A stretch of 12,819 nt of DNA from JAICIG01 sp035532215 (GTDB lineage: Bacteria; Planctomycetota; Planctomycetia; Pirellulales; JAICIG01): contig DATKRK010000309.1 in the NCBI GenBank assembly GCA_035532215.1, positions 1-12,819 on the forward strand, given 5' to 3'. The translations under genes and the position numbers were made by a program. Of this stretch, positions 1 to 6,744 are shown in pieces. The notes beneath the pieces are model-generated. The model was not told where the DNA came from, made no database searches, and saw nothing but the letters and a program-made list of their open reading frames with translations. The first letter of the stretch is position 1. Each line of letters begins with the position of its first letter.

Positions 1-8
1 CGCGAATT

Positions 9-28
9 CCCAGGCGTAAACGCCTGGG
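9..28. repeat. 8-4-8 palindromic hairpin
   Basis: A perfect inverted repeat, CCCAGGCG-TAAA-CGCCTGGG, has an 8-bp stem and a 4-nt loop. The geometry matches the other mini-hairpins in the window (9416-9435, 8313-8332, 4684-4701) although the sequence differs. It may be the 3'-end hairpin of a gene lying to the left, or a stand-alone REP-like element; no T-run follows on either strand within a few bases. Confidence 0.7.
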
Positions 29-132
29 CTAGATAAAAGTTTTCCGGGTTGAGTCATTGAACGAAAGCTGCCCCGTCGTGGCCGAACAAAAACAGGACAA
101 ACGATCTCTTTACGGAATCACGATTTTGCGCA

Positions 133-157
133 GCCCAGGCTCAGCCTGCAGCCACCC
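133..157. repeat. Fragment of a dispersed repeat
   Basis: The segment contains CAGGC-TCA-GCCTG (136-148) followed by cagccaccc. The 140-157 portion resembles the repeated block at 4711-4728, 4781-4798 and 4842-4858 (ctc-x-gcc..cagccaccc). I read it as a diverged member of the repeat family that fills the 4508-4921 spacer. Confidence 0.4.
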
Positions 158-192
158 AACTATCAGGTCAGCTTCGAAGGTACGCTAGCGCG

Positions 193-244
193 GTAGACGC
201 GGCGCCCCTGCCGCGTTTGAAAGCGACAGGGATGCCGCTTCTAC
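193..244. repeat. 52-bp GTAG-headed inverted-pair palindrome, copy 1
   Basis: The element begins GTAG and ends CTAC, with 22-nt arms (193-214 and 223-244) around an 8-nt centre (gtttgaaa). It has exactly the length and layout of the elements at 10569-10620 and 12447-12498. This copy is the most diverged: the left arm carries gcgcccc where the others have gcatccc, and the right arm starts gcgacagg. The layout matches an inverted REP pair (BIME) as known from other bacteria; that it is mobilised the same way is inference. Confidence 0.75.
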
Positions 245-336
245 GAAGAACGGCCGCCGCCCGCCCGGCTCGCTCATTTTCTCCGCTTTTCCCAGCGTCT
301 CACGCGGAATTAGGCAAAGCGGGCGCCTTGGACGAG

Positions 337-504
337 TCAATCGCCTGGGAAATCTCGAATGAGTGGCATTCTCGTCGCCTGCTTGCCGAAGATCACAAAG
401 CGCGTCGGCGCAAACACGTTTTTGGGCAAGCTGGCATAGGTGTGCAGCTTGGCGCGGATTATAATCCCGCTCCCGTTTTCGGCAGCTTTCTCTCTGCCTT
501 TCCT
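337..504 (-). pseudogene. Possible gene remnant, unassigned
   Basis: The minus strand is open for 55 codons between stops and reads with a protein-like composition, including the stretches LHTYASLPKNVFAPT and FGKQATRMPLIRDFPGD at its end. It has no ATG or evident ribosome site and overlaps the likely promoter of the plus-strand gene, so it cannot be a normal intact gene as it stands. I recognise no family. It could be the 3' end of a decayed gene, part of a dispersed repeat, or a chance open frame. Confidence 0.15.
460..465 (+). promoter_or_regulatory. TATAAT -10-like box
   Basis: A perfect TATAAT lies 62 nt before the ATG at 527. No good -35 hexamer stands 16-18 bp upstream, so support is limited. 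If it is used, transcription would start near 472, which rules out the GTG at 440 as the translation start of the large downstream gene and favours ATG 527 or ATG 578. Confidence 0.3.
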
Positions 505-526
505 TCACTTAAGCCAAGAGCCATCG

Positions 527-3500
527 ATGATCGGACACGGAGGTCCGAGTCCATCGCACGCGCCGGCGACTTGCTGGATGCGCGTCGCGGCATGTTGGGT
601 CGTCAGCCTTGCGCTGGCGCCGGCGGCGGCCTATTGCGCCGAGGAAAGCGTTCCGCCTTCCAGCCCCGCCGAACCGGCTGCGCTCCGGTTGCGCATTGAA
701 TGGGGATTCGGCCCGGTGCGCGCTTGGCAGGGGACGATTTCCGTCGGCGAAGGTCGCATTGCGGCGCCGCAGCCGCTAGGCATCGAGGCCGACGAAGCCG
801 GCTCGATCTGGCTGGAAGACGGTCGTTTGAACGTTCGCGAGCGCGGCCCGCGACTCTACGATGGCGTCGATTTCGACATTCACGCCCCGCCCGACGCCGT
901 GCTCGTCGTCGACCTGAAAGCTCAGGACGGCGATGCTTCCGATCGCGTCGAAATTCCCTTGGCGTCGCTGGTCAATGCGCCGCAAAACCGCCCGCTCGAC
1001 GACCGGGGCAATCGGCTGCTGCTGCGGCGGGCGCCGGGCGATCGGCTGCGAGTTTCGCTGGGAGCGACCGATCGCTTGGTGTTCGGCGGCAACGAGCAAC
1101 TCGATCTCGAAGTGCAGCCGCATCGCATCGACGCGCCGCGCGCGAGCAAGTTGCGGTTGCTCTCGCGGCTGCTCGATCCGCGAAACGGCAACGTCCTCTG
1201 GTCGCAGGAAGACGAGCGCGTCGTCGATGACCAGGGCTCGACCGAGCCGGTCGCGCTGGCCGTCGCGTTGCCCGAAGTCGAAGGGGTCTACGACCTGGCG
1301 ATCGAGGCCAGCCGCCGCGGCCTGCCGAACCGCTTCGGCTGGAAGCACGTCGTCGACGAGCGCCGCGTGCAGCTCGTCGTGTTGTCGGAAAACCCGCACG
1401 TGCCCGACGCCGGCTCGACTCCGCCCACCGACGTGGTGGTCGAAATCGACCCGGCGAATCCGGCCTGGTGGAAACGGATCGCGGCGATTCCCATGCTTCC
1501 CGGTTTGCCGAAGGGCTCGATCGGCGCCGGCGATCTCGAGGTCTGGCGGCATCCGGGCAAGTTGGGCTCGCTCGTGCGGCTTGGTCCCGGCGGTCGCGAG
1601 CCGAACATCGCTTGGGTGGCCTATCCGCTGCCGATCCAGCGGCCCGGACAGGCGCACATCATCGAAGTCGAATACCCGTCCGACGTGCCGCAAAACCTGG
1701 GCATCAGTCTGGTCGAACCCGATTCGGCCGGGGCGGTGCTGCCGTGGGGCGTCGACTCGGGCGTGTACCTGCCGGGCGACCCCGCAGGCGACGAGCCGCG
1801 GCTGGCCACGCACCGCTTGATCTGCTGGCCGCGCACGAAGACGCCCTTGTTGCTGCTCACGAACCGCCGCGACGGCTCGCACGCCTTATTCGGCAAGATT
1901 CGCGTCCGCGGTCCGAAAGTGAACCCCGTCGTGACGATGGTCAAGACGGTTCGCGACGAGGACGAAGTCGACAGCTATTTGCCGCGGCGTTTTCCGCCGG
2001 GCGACGGCTCGCCGCGGCGATTGCTCGCGGCGTATTACGATCGCCCGCTGTTTCCCGAAAACTTCTCGGCGCCCGACGCCTTCGATCCGGCGAACAAACG
2101 CAGTTTCGACGACTGGCATACGTTCTATCAGGGCGCCGTTCGGCTGGCCGATTACCTGAACCACGTCGGCCACAACGGGCTGATGCTCTCGGTGTTGGCC
2201 GATGGCTGCGTGATCTATCCCAGCCAGCGGATCGATTCGACGCCGCGTTACGATACCGGCGTATTTTTCTCCAACGGGCAAGATCCGCTGCGCAAGGACG
2301 TGCTGGAGCTGCTGTTTCGCATTTTCGACCGCGAAGGCCTGACGCTGATCCCGGCGGTCGATTTTTCCATGCCGCTCAAATCGCTCGAAGCGCTGCGCCG
2401 CTCGGGCGGAGCGGAGGCCGAAGGCTTGGAGCTGATCGGCGCCGACGGCGCCTCGTGGCTCGAAACGCATCCCCCGCGGCAGGGCCTGGCGCCGTACTAC
2501 AATCCGCTCCACGAGCGCGTGCAAGAAGAAATGTTGGCCGTGCTCGAGGAACTCACGGCGCGCTACTCGGGCCATCGCTCGTTCGGAGGCGTGGCCGTGC
2601 AGTTGTCGGCCGACGGTTACGCGCAATTGCCCGGCGCCGATTGGGGCTACGACGACCAGACGCTGGCCCGATTTCAGCGCGATTCGGGGGTCAAGTTGCC
2701 TGCGGGCCCCGAGCGCTTCGCCGAGCGCGTGGAGTTGCTGCAAGGTCGCGACCGGCAAACTTGGCTGCGCTGGCGGGCAGGCGCGTTGAGCCTGTTCTAT
2801 CGCCGGGCGCAGGCGGAACTGGCGACCGAGAAGCCGCACGCCCGGCTCTATCTGGCCGGCGCTCGCCTCTTCGAGCGGCTCGAGTTGAAACGCGAATTGG
2901 AACCCGTCCTGTCGCGCAGCGCCACCAAGAATCAAGACGTGCTGCTGTCGTTGGGCATCGATCCGGAGCTGTTCCGCGACCTCGACGACGTGGTGCTGCT
3001 GCGTCCGCAGCGGATCGCGCCCTTGGACTCGCTGTCGCAGCAGGCGGCGAATCTGGAAGTCAATCTGGATTCCAATCTCGACCGCCAATTCGCCGGCGCG
3101 GCGCATGGCGGCAGCTTGTTCTACCACGAGCCCCAGGAAGCGCGGCTGGAATCGTTCGACGCCAAGAGCCCCTTTACGCGGACCTACGCCTGGCTGGCGG
3201 CGCAGCCGTTGCCGTCCGGCGCGGAGAATCGCCGCCGTTTCGTGCACGCGTTGGCCGCACTCGACGCCCAAGCGATCTTCGACGGCGGCCGGATGCTGCC
3301 GCTCGGCCAGGAGCGCGAACTCGACGACCTGATCGCCGTCTACCGCCAACTGCCCGAAGCGCTGTTCGAGACGCTGTCGGCGAGCCCTGCGACGGCGACG
3401 AGCGAAGCGCCGCGGAGTTCGGGCCTCGGCGCCGAGGGTCTCACGACGCAGCCCGTGACGATCCGCACGCTGTCGCTGGCGGGCCGCACCTACGCGTACA

Positions 3501-4507
3501 TGGTCAACGACTCGCCGTGGAACGCATCGGTCAAGGTCTCGGTCGACATGCCCGACTGCGGCGTTCGCAGCCTGAACCCCACTCGCCGCCGCGTGCCGGC
3601 GCTCGAGGGCGAAGGCCACGATCGCACCTGGACCATCGCGCTAGAGCCTTACGACGTCTTCGGCGCCGTGTTTACGTCTCCCAGCGTCAAGTTTTCCAAC
3701 CCCCAGGTTTCGCTCGACGAACGCATCGCTTCGCAGTTGATGGATGAGATCGACGACTTGTTCGAGCGCGCCACGGTGCTCAAAGATCCGCCGCCCTTGG
3801 ACGTGCTGCAGAACGCCGGCTTCGAGCAGACGGCGCCTGGCGGCGTCGCCGGCTGGGATGCTACCCCGGCCAGCGTCAAGCTCGACGCCGCGAATCCGCA
3901 CTCGGGCAAGTACGCCGTCAAGCTCTCTTCGGGCGGCGGCCCGGCGACGTTCGCCAGTGCGGCCTTCCCGGCGCCTCGCACCGGCTGGCTCTCGGTTTCG
4001 GTCTGGCTGCGAACGGCCGACGCGGCGCGGCAACCGCCGTTGTGGTTGCTGTTGGAAGGCCGGTTTGCCGGCCAAAGCTACGTTCGCAAAGCGCCCGTCG
4101 GCCAAGGCCTGAACGCAAAACCGCTCAAATCCGCATGGTCCCAATACGTCTTCGTGTTCCCCGAGCTGCCCACCGAAGGCATTTCGCCGCTGCGCTTGCG
4201 GTTTCATCTGGAGCGCGCAGGCGACGTTTGGATCGACGATATCGAACTGTGCGACTTGGAAAAGCTCAACGATCGGCAATCGCTGGCGTTGGCGATGTCG
4301 ATTCAACTGGCCCGGCTCAAGCTCGACAAGCGGCAATACGCCGACTGCCGTCAATTGCTCGAAGGCTACTGGCCGCGTTACCTGACGTCGAACGTCCAGC
4401 TTACCAATCGGCCGATCGACAGCCGGCCGCCTGAACGGCGCGAGCCGCCGCCCGTCGTTGAGCCGAAGCCTAGCATGGTCGATCGCTTGAAAGGCTTGTT
4501 TCGATAA
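527..4507 (+). CDS. Secreted GHL10-like glycoside hydrolase with C-terminal CBM-like domain
   Basis: This protein of 1326 residues probably acts on carbohydrate outside the cytoplasm. An export signal is visible: the hydrophobic run VAACWVVSLALAPAAAYC follows the Met at 578, so ATG 578 (1309 aa, with an Arg right after Met) is a serious alternative start. Residues about 35-500 look like beta-rich modules. Residues about 525-790 resemble the TIM barrel of family-10-like hydrolases (GHL10/COG1649): WHTFYQGAVRLADYLNHVG, the YYNPLHERVQEEM segment, and a GYDDQTLARFQRDSG stretch typical of that family. Residues about 1093-1244 begin LQNAGFE and end VWIDDIEL, the usual pattern of CBM4/9-like sandwiches. 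The tail is Pro/Arg-rich and ends in a basic helix. The frame is intact and monocistronic, facing rpsT across a repeat-filled spacer. Catalytic acids cannot be assigned by eye, so enzymatic activity is inferred; a binding-only role is possible. Confidence 0.65.
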   Translation: MIGHGGPSPSHAPATCWMRVAACWVVSLALAPAAAYCAEESVPPSSPAEPAALRLRIEWGFGPVRAWQGTISVGEGRIAAPQPLGIEADEAGSIWLEDGRLNVRERGPRLYDGVDFDIHAPPDAVLVVDLKAQDGDASDRVEIPLASLVNAPQNRPLDDRGNRLLLRRAPGDRLRVSLGATDRLVFGGNEQLDLEVQPHRIDAPRASKLRLLSRLLDPRNGNVLWSQEDERVVDDQGSTEPVALAVALPEVEGVYDLAIEASRRGLPNRFGWKHVVDERRVQLVVLSENPHVPDAGSTPPTDVVVEIDPANPAWWKRIAAIPMLPGLPKGSIGAGDLEVWRHPGKLGSLVRLGPGGREPNIAWVAYPLPIQRPGQAHIIEVEYPSDVPQNLGISLVEPDSAGAVLPWGVDSGVYLPGDPAGDEPRLATHRLICWPRTKTPLLLLTNRRDGSHALFGKIRVRGPKVNPVVTMVKTVRDEDEVDSYLPRRFPPGDGSPRRLLAAYYDRPLFPENFSAPDAFDPANKRSFDDWHTFYQGAVRLADYLNHVGHNGLMLSVLADGCVIYPSQRIDSTPRYDTGVFFSNGQDPLRKDVLELLFRIFDREGLTLIPAVDFSMPLKSLEALRRSGGAEAEGLELIGADGASWLETHPPRQGLAPYYNPLHERVQEEMLAVLEELTARYSGHRSFGGVAVQLSADGYAQLPGADWGYDDQTLARFQRDSGVKLPAGPERFAERVELLQGRDRQTWLRWRAGALSLFYRRAQAELATEKPHARLYLAGARLFERLELKRELEPVLSRSATKNQDVLLSLGIDPELFRDLDDVVLLRPQRIAPLDSLSQQAANLEVNLDSNLDRQFAGAAHGGSLFYHEPQEARLESFDAKSPFTRTYAWLAAQPLPSGAENRRRFVHALAALDAQAIFDGGRMLPLGQERELDDLIAVYRQLPEALFETLSASPATATSEAPRSSGLGAEGLTTQPVTIRTLSLAGRTYAYMVNDSPWNASVKVSVDMPDCGVRSLNPTRRRVPALEGEGHDRTWTIALEPYDVFGAVFTSPSVKFSNPQVSLDERIASQLMDEIDDLFERATVLKDPPPLDVLQNAGFEQTAPGGVAGWDATPASVKLDAANPHSGKYAVKLSSGGGPATFASAAFPAPRTGWLSVSVWLRTADAARQPPLWLLLEGRFAGQSYVRKAPVGQGLNAKPLKSAWSQYVFVFPELPTEGISPLRLRFHLERAGDVWIDDIELCDLEKLNDRQSLALAMSIQLARLKLDKRQYADCRQLLEGYWPRYLTSNVQLTNRPIDSRPPERREPPPVVEPKPSMVDRLKGLFR

Positions 4508-4580
4508 AGGGGACAGGCTGCGCTTACGAAACAAAGCGGCTGCTGCGTCAACCGTGAATGGATGGACGTCCAAGGGATGG

Positions 4581-4623
4581 GGGCTGGGTCTGAGCGAAGG
4601 CCCAGCTCGCTGGGGCATCGCTT
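4581..4623. repeat. 43-bp direct repeat, copy A
   Basis: This copy aligns without gaps to 4666-4708, differing at a handful of positions. The centre can fold as GCCCAG-CTCG-CTGGGG. Both copies end in the same block, ctggggcatcgctt. Confidence 0.65.
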
Positions 4624-4665
4624 AGTGCGTTGTCAGGTCTTAATTCTTGGGTAGGCGGGTGCCTG

Positions 4666-4708
4666 GGGCTGAGCCTGGGCGAAGCCCCAGTACGCTGGGG
4701 CATCGCTT
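4666..4708. repeat. 43-bp direct repeat, copy B, with nested hairpins
   Basis: This partner of 4581-4623 contains a perfect 7-4-7 hairpin, GCCCCAG-TACG-CTGGGGC (4684-4701). A competing stem pairs GGGGCT (4665-4670) with AGCCCC (4683-4688), so two mutually exclusive folds are possible. The 4-nt loop is shared with the other mini-palindromes of the window. Confidence 0.65.
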
Positions 4709-4709
4709 C

Positions 4710-4890
4710 GCTCTGCCGCCAGCCACCCCCCGCTGCTTGAAATTGCTAACCCCAATTCCTAGATCTGGCAATGCACGCGGCTCTGCCGCCAGCCACCCTG
4801 GCGGCTAGCATTCGCCAAGACATGGCTGATAGAGCACGAGGCTCAGCGCCAACCACCCTGCCTGCCGGCATTTTTCAAGACGTGGCTTGA
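4710..4890. repeat. Three degenerate tandem blocks of about 60-70 bp
   Basis: The 19-mer gctctgccgccagccaccc is present identically at 4710-4728 and 4780-4798, and a diverged version lies at 4840-4860. The second and third blocks also share catt..caagac.tggct (about 4809-4826 and 4869-4887). The period is about 70 bp and then about 61 bp. There are no regularly sized unique spacers, so this is not a CRISPR array. Confidence 0.55.
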
Positions 4891-4894
4891 GGCA

Positions 4895-4913
4895 GCACGG
4901 TACAAATCCGTGC
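4895..4913 (-). terminator. Hairpin just after rpsT
   Basis: GCACGG pairs with CCGTGC around a 7-nt loop (tacaaat). It begins 8 nt past the rpsT stop on the minus strand, a position expected for a 3'-end structure. There is no T-tract after the stem, so it is at best a weak terminator or an mRNA-stabilising hairpin. Confidence 0.3.
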
Positions 4914-4921
4914 ACCGCAGC

Positions 4922-5200
4922 CTAAGACGCCGCGTTTTGCTTTGCGTGCTTGATCGCGGCCGAGAGTCGCGACTTGATGCGCGCCGCGGCGTTGGCGTGG
5001 ATCACGTTCTTGGTCGCCCCCTGGTCGAGCTTCTTCGACGCCAAGCGGAAGTCGGTCTCCGCCGCCGCCAGATCGCCCTTGGCGACCGCCTCGCGAACTT
5101 TCCGAACCAAGCCTCTGAGGGACGACTTGGCCGCACGGTTACGGGTGCGGCGGACGAGACTTTGGCGAAGACGTTTTTTGGCGCTGGCGGTATTGGGCAT
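4922..5200 (-). CDS. rpsT: Small ribosomal subunit protein bS20
   Basis: The 92-residue product is ribosomal protein S20, which binds 16S rRNA and helps assemble the small subunit. It shows the family hallmarks: the N-terminal MPNTASAKKRLRQS, then RRTRNRAAKS, a helical hairpin, the K..DQ.A.K.VIHANAAAR core (about residues 58-73) and a Lys-rich end. Length is close to the usual 85-92 residues, so the gene is complete. The ATG is not preceded by an evident Shine-Dalgarno sequence. It lies 53 bp downstream of the TPR gene on the same strand with no clear promoter between them, so co-transcription is likely (inference). The 3' end faces a repeat-rich convergent spacer. Confidence 0.97.
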   Translation of the reverse strand: MPNTASAKKRLRQSLVRRTRNRAAKSSLRGLVRKVREAVAKGDLAAAETDFRLASKKLDQGATKNVIHANAAARIKSRLSAAIKHAKQNAAS

Positions 5201-5253
5201 GATCGGGACGGTTCGAGAAATTCTTCGGGTTTAAGAGCAGAAGCTTCGAGAGG

Positions 5254-6693
5254 TCAATTAGAATCGCTATCTTCGCGTAATCTCGGCAATTTGTCCAGCC
5301 GTTCTCCCACGTCTTTGTAGCCGAAATCCATGCCGGCCAATAACGTGAGGTGTTTTTCGGCCGCTTCCCAGTCTTTCAGACGGTCCATGGCTAGGCACCC
5401 CGCCCGGTAAATCGCCAATTTGCGATGGTCGACTTCCCGCTCCGCGATCGCTTCGATCGCCTGGTCGTAGTTGCTCAAGGCCAGCTTGTATTGCTTGATC
5501 GACTCGAAGCAGACGCCCAGATAAAAGAATACCAGGCCCTTGCGCTTGGGATCGTTGCGGGCCTCTTGCAGCACCTTGATGGCTTCTTGGTAGTTCTTGG
5601 CCCGTTGCAACCGGACGCCCAACTCGAACTTGAACCCCAAGTTGTTCGGGTAGCGGTCGCTGCGATTGCGGTAGACCTCCAGCTCTTTATTGTTCAGCTC
5701 GGTCCACATCTGCTGATAGAGAGCCTTGGCTTCGGCCGTATCTTCGCTCTTGGCCTTCTTTTCGGCCATCGCCAGATGATGCCGGGCGCGGCGCAGCTCG
5801 GCGTCTTCCAGGCGCTCGCGCATATCGACGGCGCCGCCCGAAGCCTGCAAGGCGCGATTCAAGACCTCGACCGCCTGGTCGAAGCGGTCTTCTTTCGTGT
5901 GCAGATCGGACAGTTCCAGGTACAGCGACATGTTGGCCGGATCTTTCTTGAGCCGCTTTTCGAGCTGCTCTTCCGGCGAAGCCGTGCCCCCGGCCCTGCC
6001 TTGCCGTTCGGCCTGTTGCTGCTTGTCGACCATCACCTGCGTGCTGCTCTCGGCCTCTTCGTAGCCGCCCTTGTGGATCGTCTTTTCGACCGTCAGGTTC
6101 GCGATCGCGCGGTGCGCCTCTTCGTCCTTGGGCTTGGCCTGCTGCACGCGCATCCAACAGGCGATCGCCTGGTCGAACTGCCCTTGCTTGCCCAGCGCGC
6201 GGCCCAACAGACGATTGGCATCAGGATCTCTGATGTCGGCGTCCAGCGCGGCCTTGAGGTAAACGATCTGCGCTTCGTCGAAGTGAAGTTGGTCGCAGGC
6301 CTCGGCCATGTCGGCCAAGGCCGACGTGTCCCAAGGATTGGTCTCGAGCACTTTCAGCCCGCCGGTGATCACGCCTAGCCAATCTTTCTTTTGTGCCGCA
6401 ACCTTGACGGCGCCTTTCGCCTTCGCGGACCACATGCCGGCGAGTTTCGCGCCCGTTTTGTTGTTGTTATACTTCTTTTGCAGATTCGAGATGAAGTTCT
6501 GCGTATAGAGCAGGTTGGCGGGATCGCCGACCACGCACTGCGTGAACATCTGCGTGGCATAATCGTAATTGCCCGAAGCCGACACTTTGCTGCCTTGCTC
6601 GAAGCACTGTTGCAACATCCGCCGCTTGGCGGGCGGGATCGGTTGCCGGCCGGCGCCTTCGGAAGGGTCGGGATTTGCTGCTGAAGCTGCCAT
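5254..6693 (-). CDS. TPR-repeat protein, conserved in planctomycetes
   Basis: This 479-residue protein has no signal peptide or membrane segment, so it is probably cytoplasmic. It is made of helical tetratricopeptide repeats, recognisable at about residues 124-156, 157-190, 253-287, 351-384, 386-420 and 424-458. Examples are DANRLLGRALGKQGQFDQAI and FFYLGVCFESIKQYKLALSN. A charged Gln-rich linker (about 222-250) and a Lys/Glu/Ala-rich helix (about 296-330) separate two TPR blocks. TPR proteins serve as binding scaffolds; no catalytic motif is visible and I cannot name the partner. It starts at ATG 6693 in a 51-bp divergent spacer shared with the CobA-HemD gene, and is followed closely by rpsT. 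Gene architecture and overall sequence resemble a family I associate with planctomycetes; the molecular role is unknown. Confidence 0.8.
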   Translation of the reverse strand: MAASAANPDPSEGAGRQPIPPAKRRMLQQCFEQGSKVSASGNYDYATQMFTQCVVGDPANLLYTQNFISNLQKKYNNNKTGAKLAGMWSAKAKGAVKVAAQKKDWLGVITGGLKVLETNPWDTSALADMAEACDQLHFDEAQIVYLKAALDADIRDPDANRLLGRALGKQGQFDQAIACWMRVQQAKPKDEEAHRAIANLTVEKTIHKGGYEEAESSTQVMVDKQQQAERQGRAGGTASPEEQLEKRLKKDPANMSLYLELSDLHTKEDRFDQAVEVLNRALQASGGAVDMRERLEDAELRRARHHLAMAEKKAKSEDTAEAKALYQQMWTELNNKELEVYRNRSDRYPNNLGFKFELGVRLQRAKNYQEAIKVLQEARNDPKRKGLVFFYLGVCFESIKQYKLALSNYDQAIEAIAEREVDHRKLAIYRAGCLAMDRLKDWEAAEKHLTLLAGMDFGYKDVGERLDKLPRLREDSDSN

Positions 6694-6699
6694 GCTTTC

Positions 6700-6727
6700 A
6701 TTCTAACAGCCTACGGCCTCAACACAA
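6700..6727 (-). promoter_or_regulatory. Candidate promoter of the TPR gene
   Basis: On the minus strand TTGTGT (6727-6722), a 16-bp spacer and TAGAAT (6705-6700) precede the TPR start. The -10 matches the consensus at 5 of 6 positions, the -35 only in TTG. Transcription would start within a few bases of the ATG, giving a nearly leaderless mRNA, consistent with the absence of a Shine-Dalgarno site. Confidence 0.25.
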
Positions 6728-6744
6728 CGCACTTGCCTGACGAC

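Larger units (their letters stand above)
1..526. other. Left-edge non-coding region with repeats
   Basis: I find no convincing gene here. The stretch holds a perfect 8-bp hairpin at 9-28, a moderately AT-rich segment at about 29-125, a short repeat fragment at 133-157 that resembles copies near 4711-4858, a 52-bp GTAG-headed palindrome at 193-244, and a TATAAT box at 460-465 just before the large plus-strand gene. A 55-codon minus-strand frame at 337-504 reads plausibly as protein but has no ATG. The open frames covering 217-699 on plus and 185-508 on minus have no recognisable family features and lie across repeats. Confidence 0.6.
4508..4921. other. Repeat mosaic between convergent genes
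   Basis: This 414-bp spacer separates the 3' ends of the large hydrolase-like gene and rpsT. I see no gene in it. It holds two diverged 43-bp direct repeats (4581-4623, 4666-4708), three degenerate tandem blocks sharing gccagccaccc (about 4710-4890), and a 6-bp hairpin beside the rpsT stop codon. No canonical terminator with a T-run was found for either gene. Confidence 0.6.

Noticed and set aside
440..526. GTG 440 as start of the large secreted protein
   Set aside because: A TATAAT box lies downstream of it at 460-465, and it would place about 46 extra residues before the export signal.
217..699. 160-codon plus-strand frame before the large gene
   Set aside because: It begins inside a palindromic repeat, overlaps the signal-peptide region of the downstream gene in another frame, and has no recognisable domain.
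1886..3619. Long open frame of 577 codons on the minus strand
   Set aside because: It lies wholly inside the plus-strand hydrolase-like gene, is Arg/Gln/Ala-rich and shows no family motif; typical antisense shadow in high-GC coding DNA.
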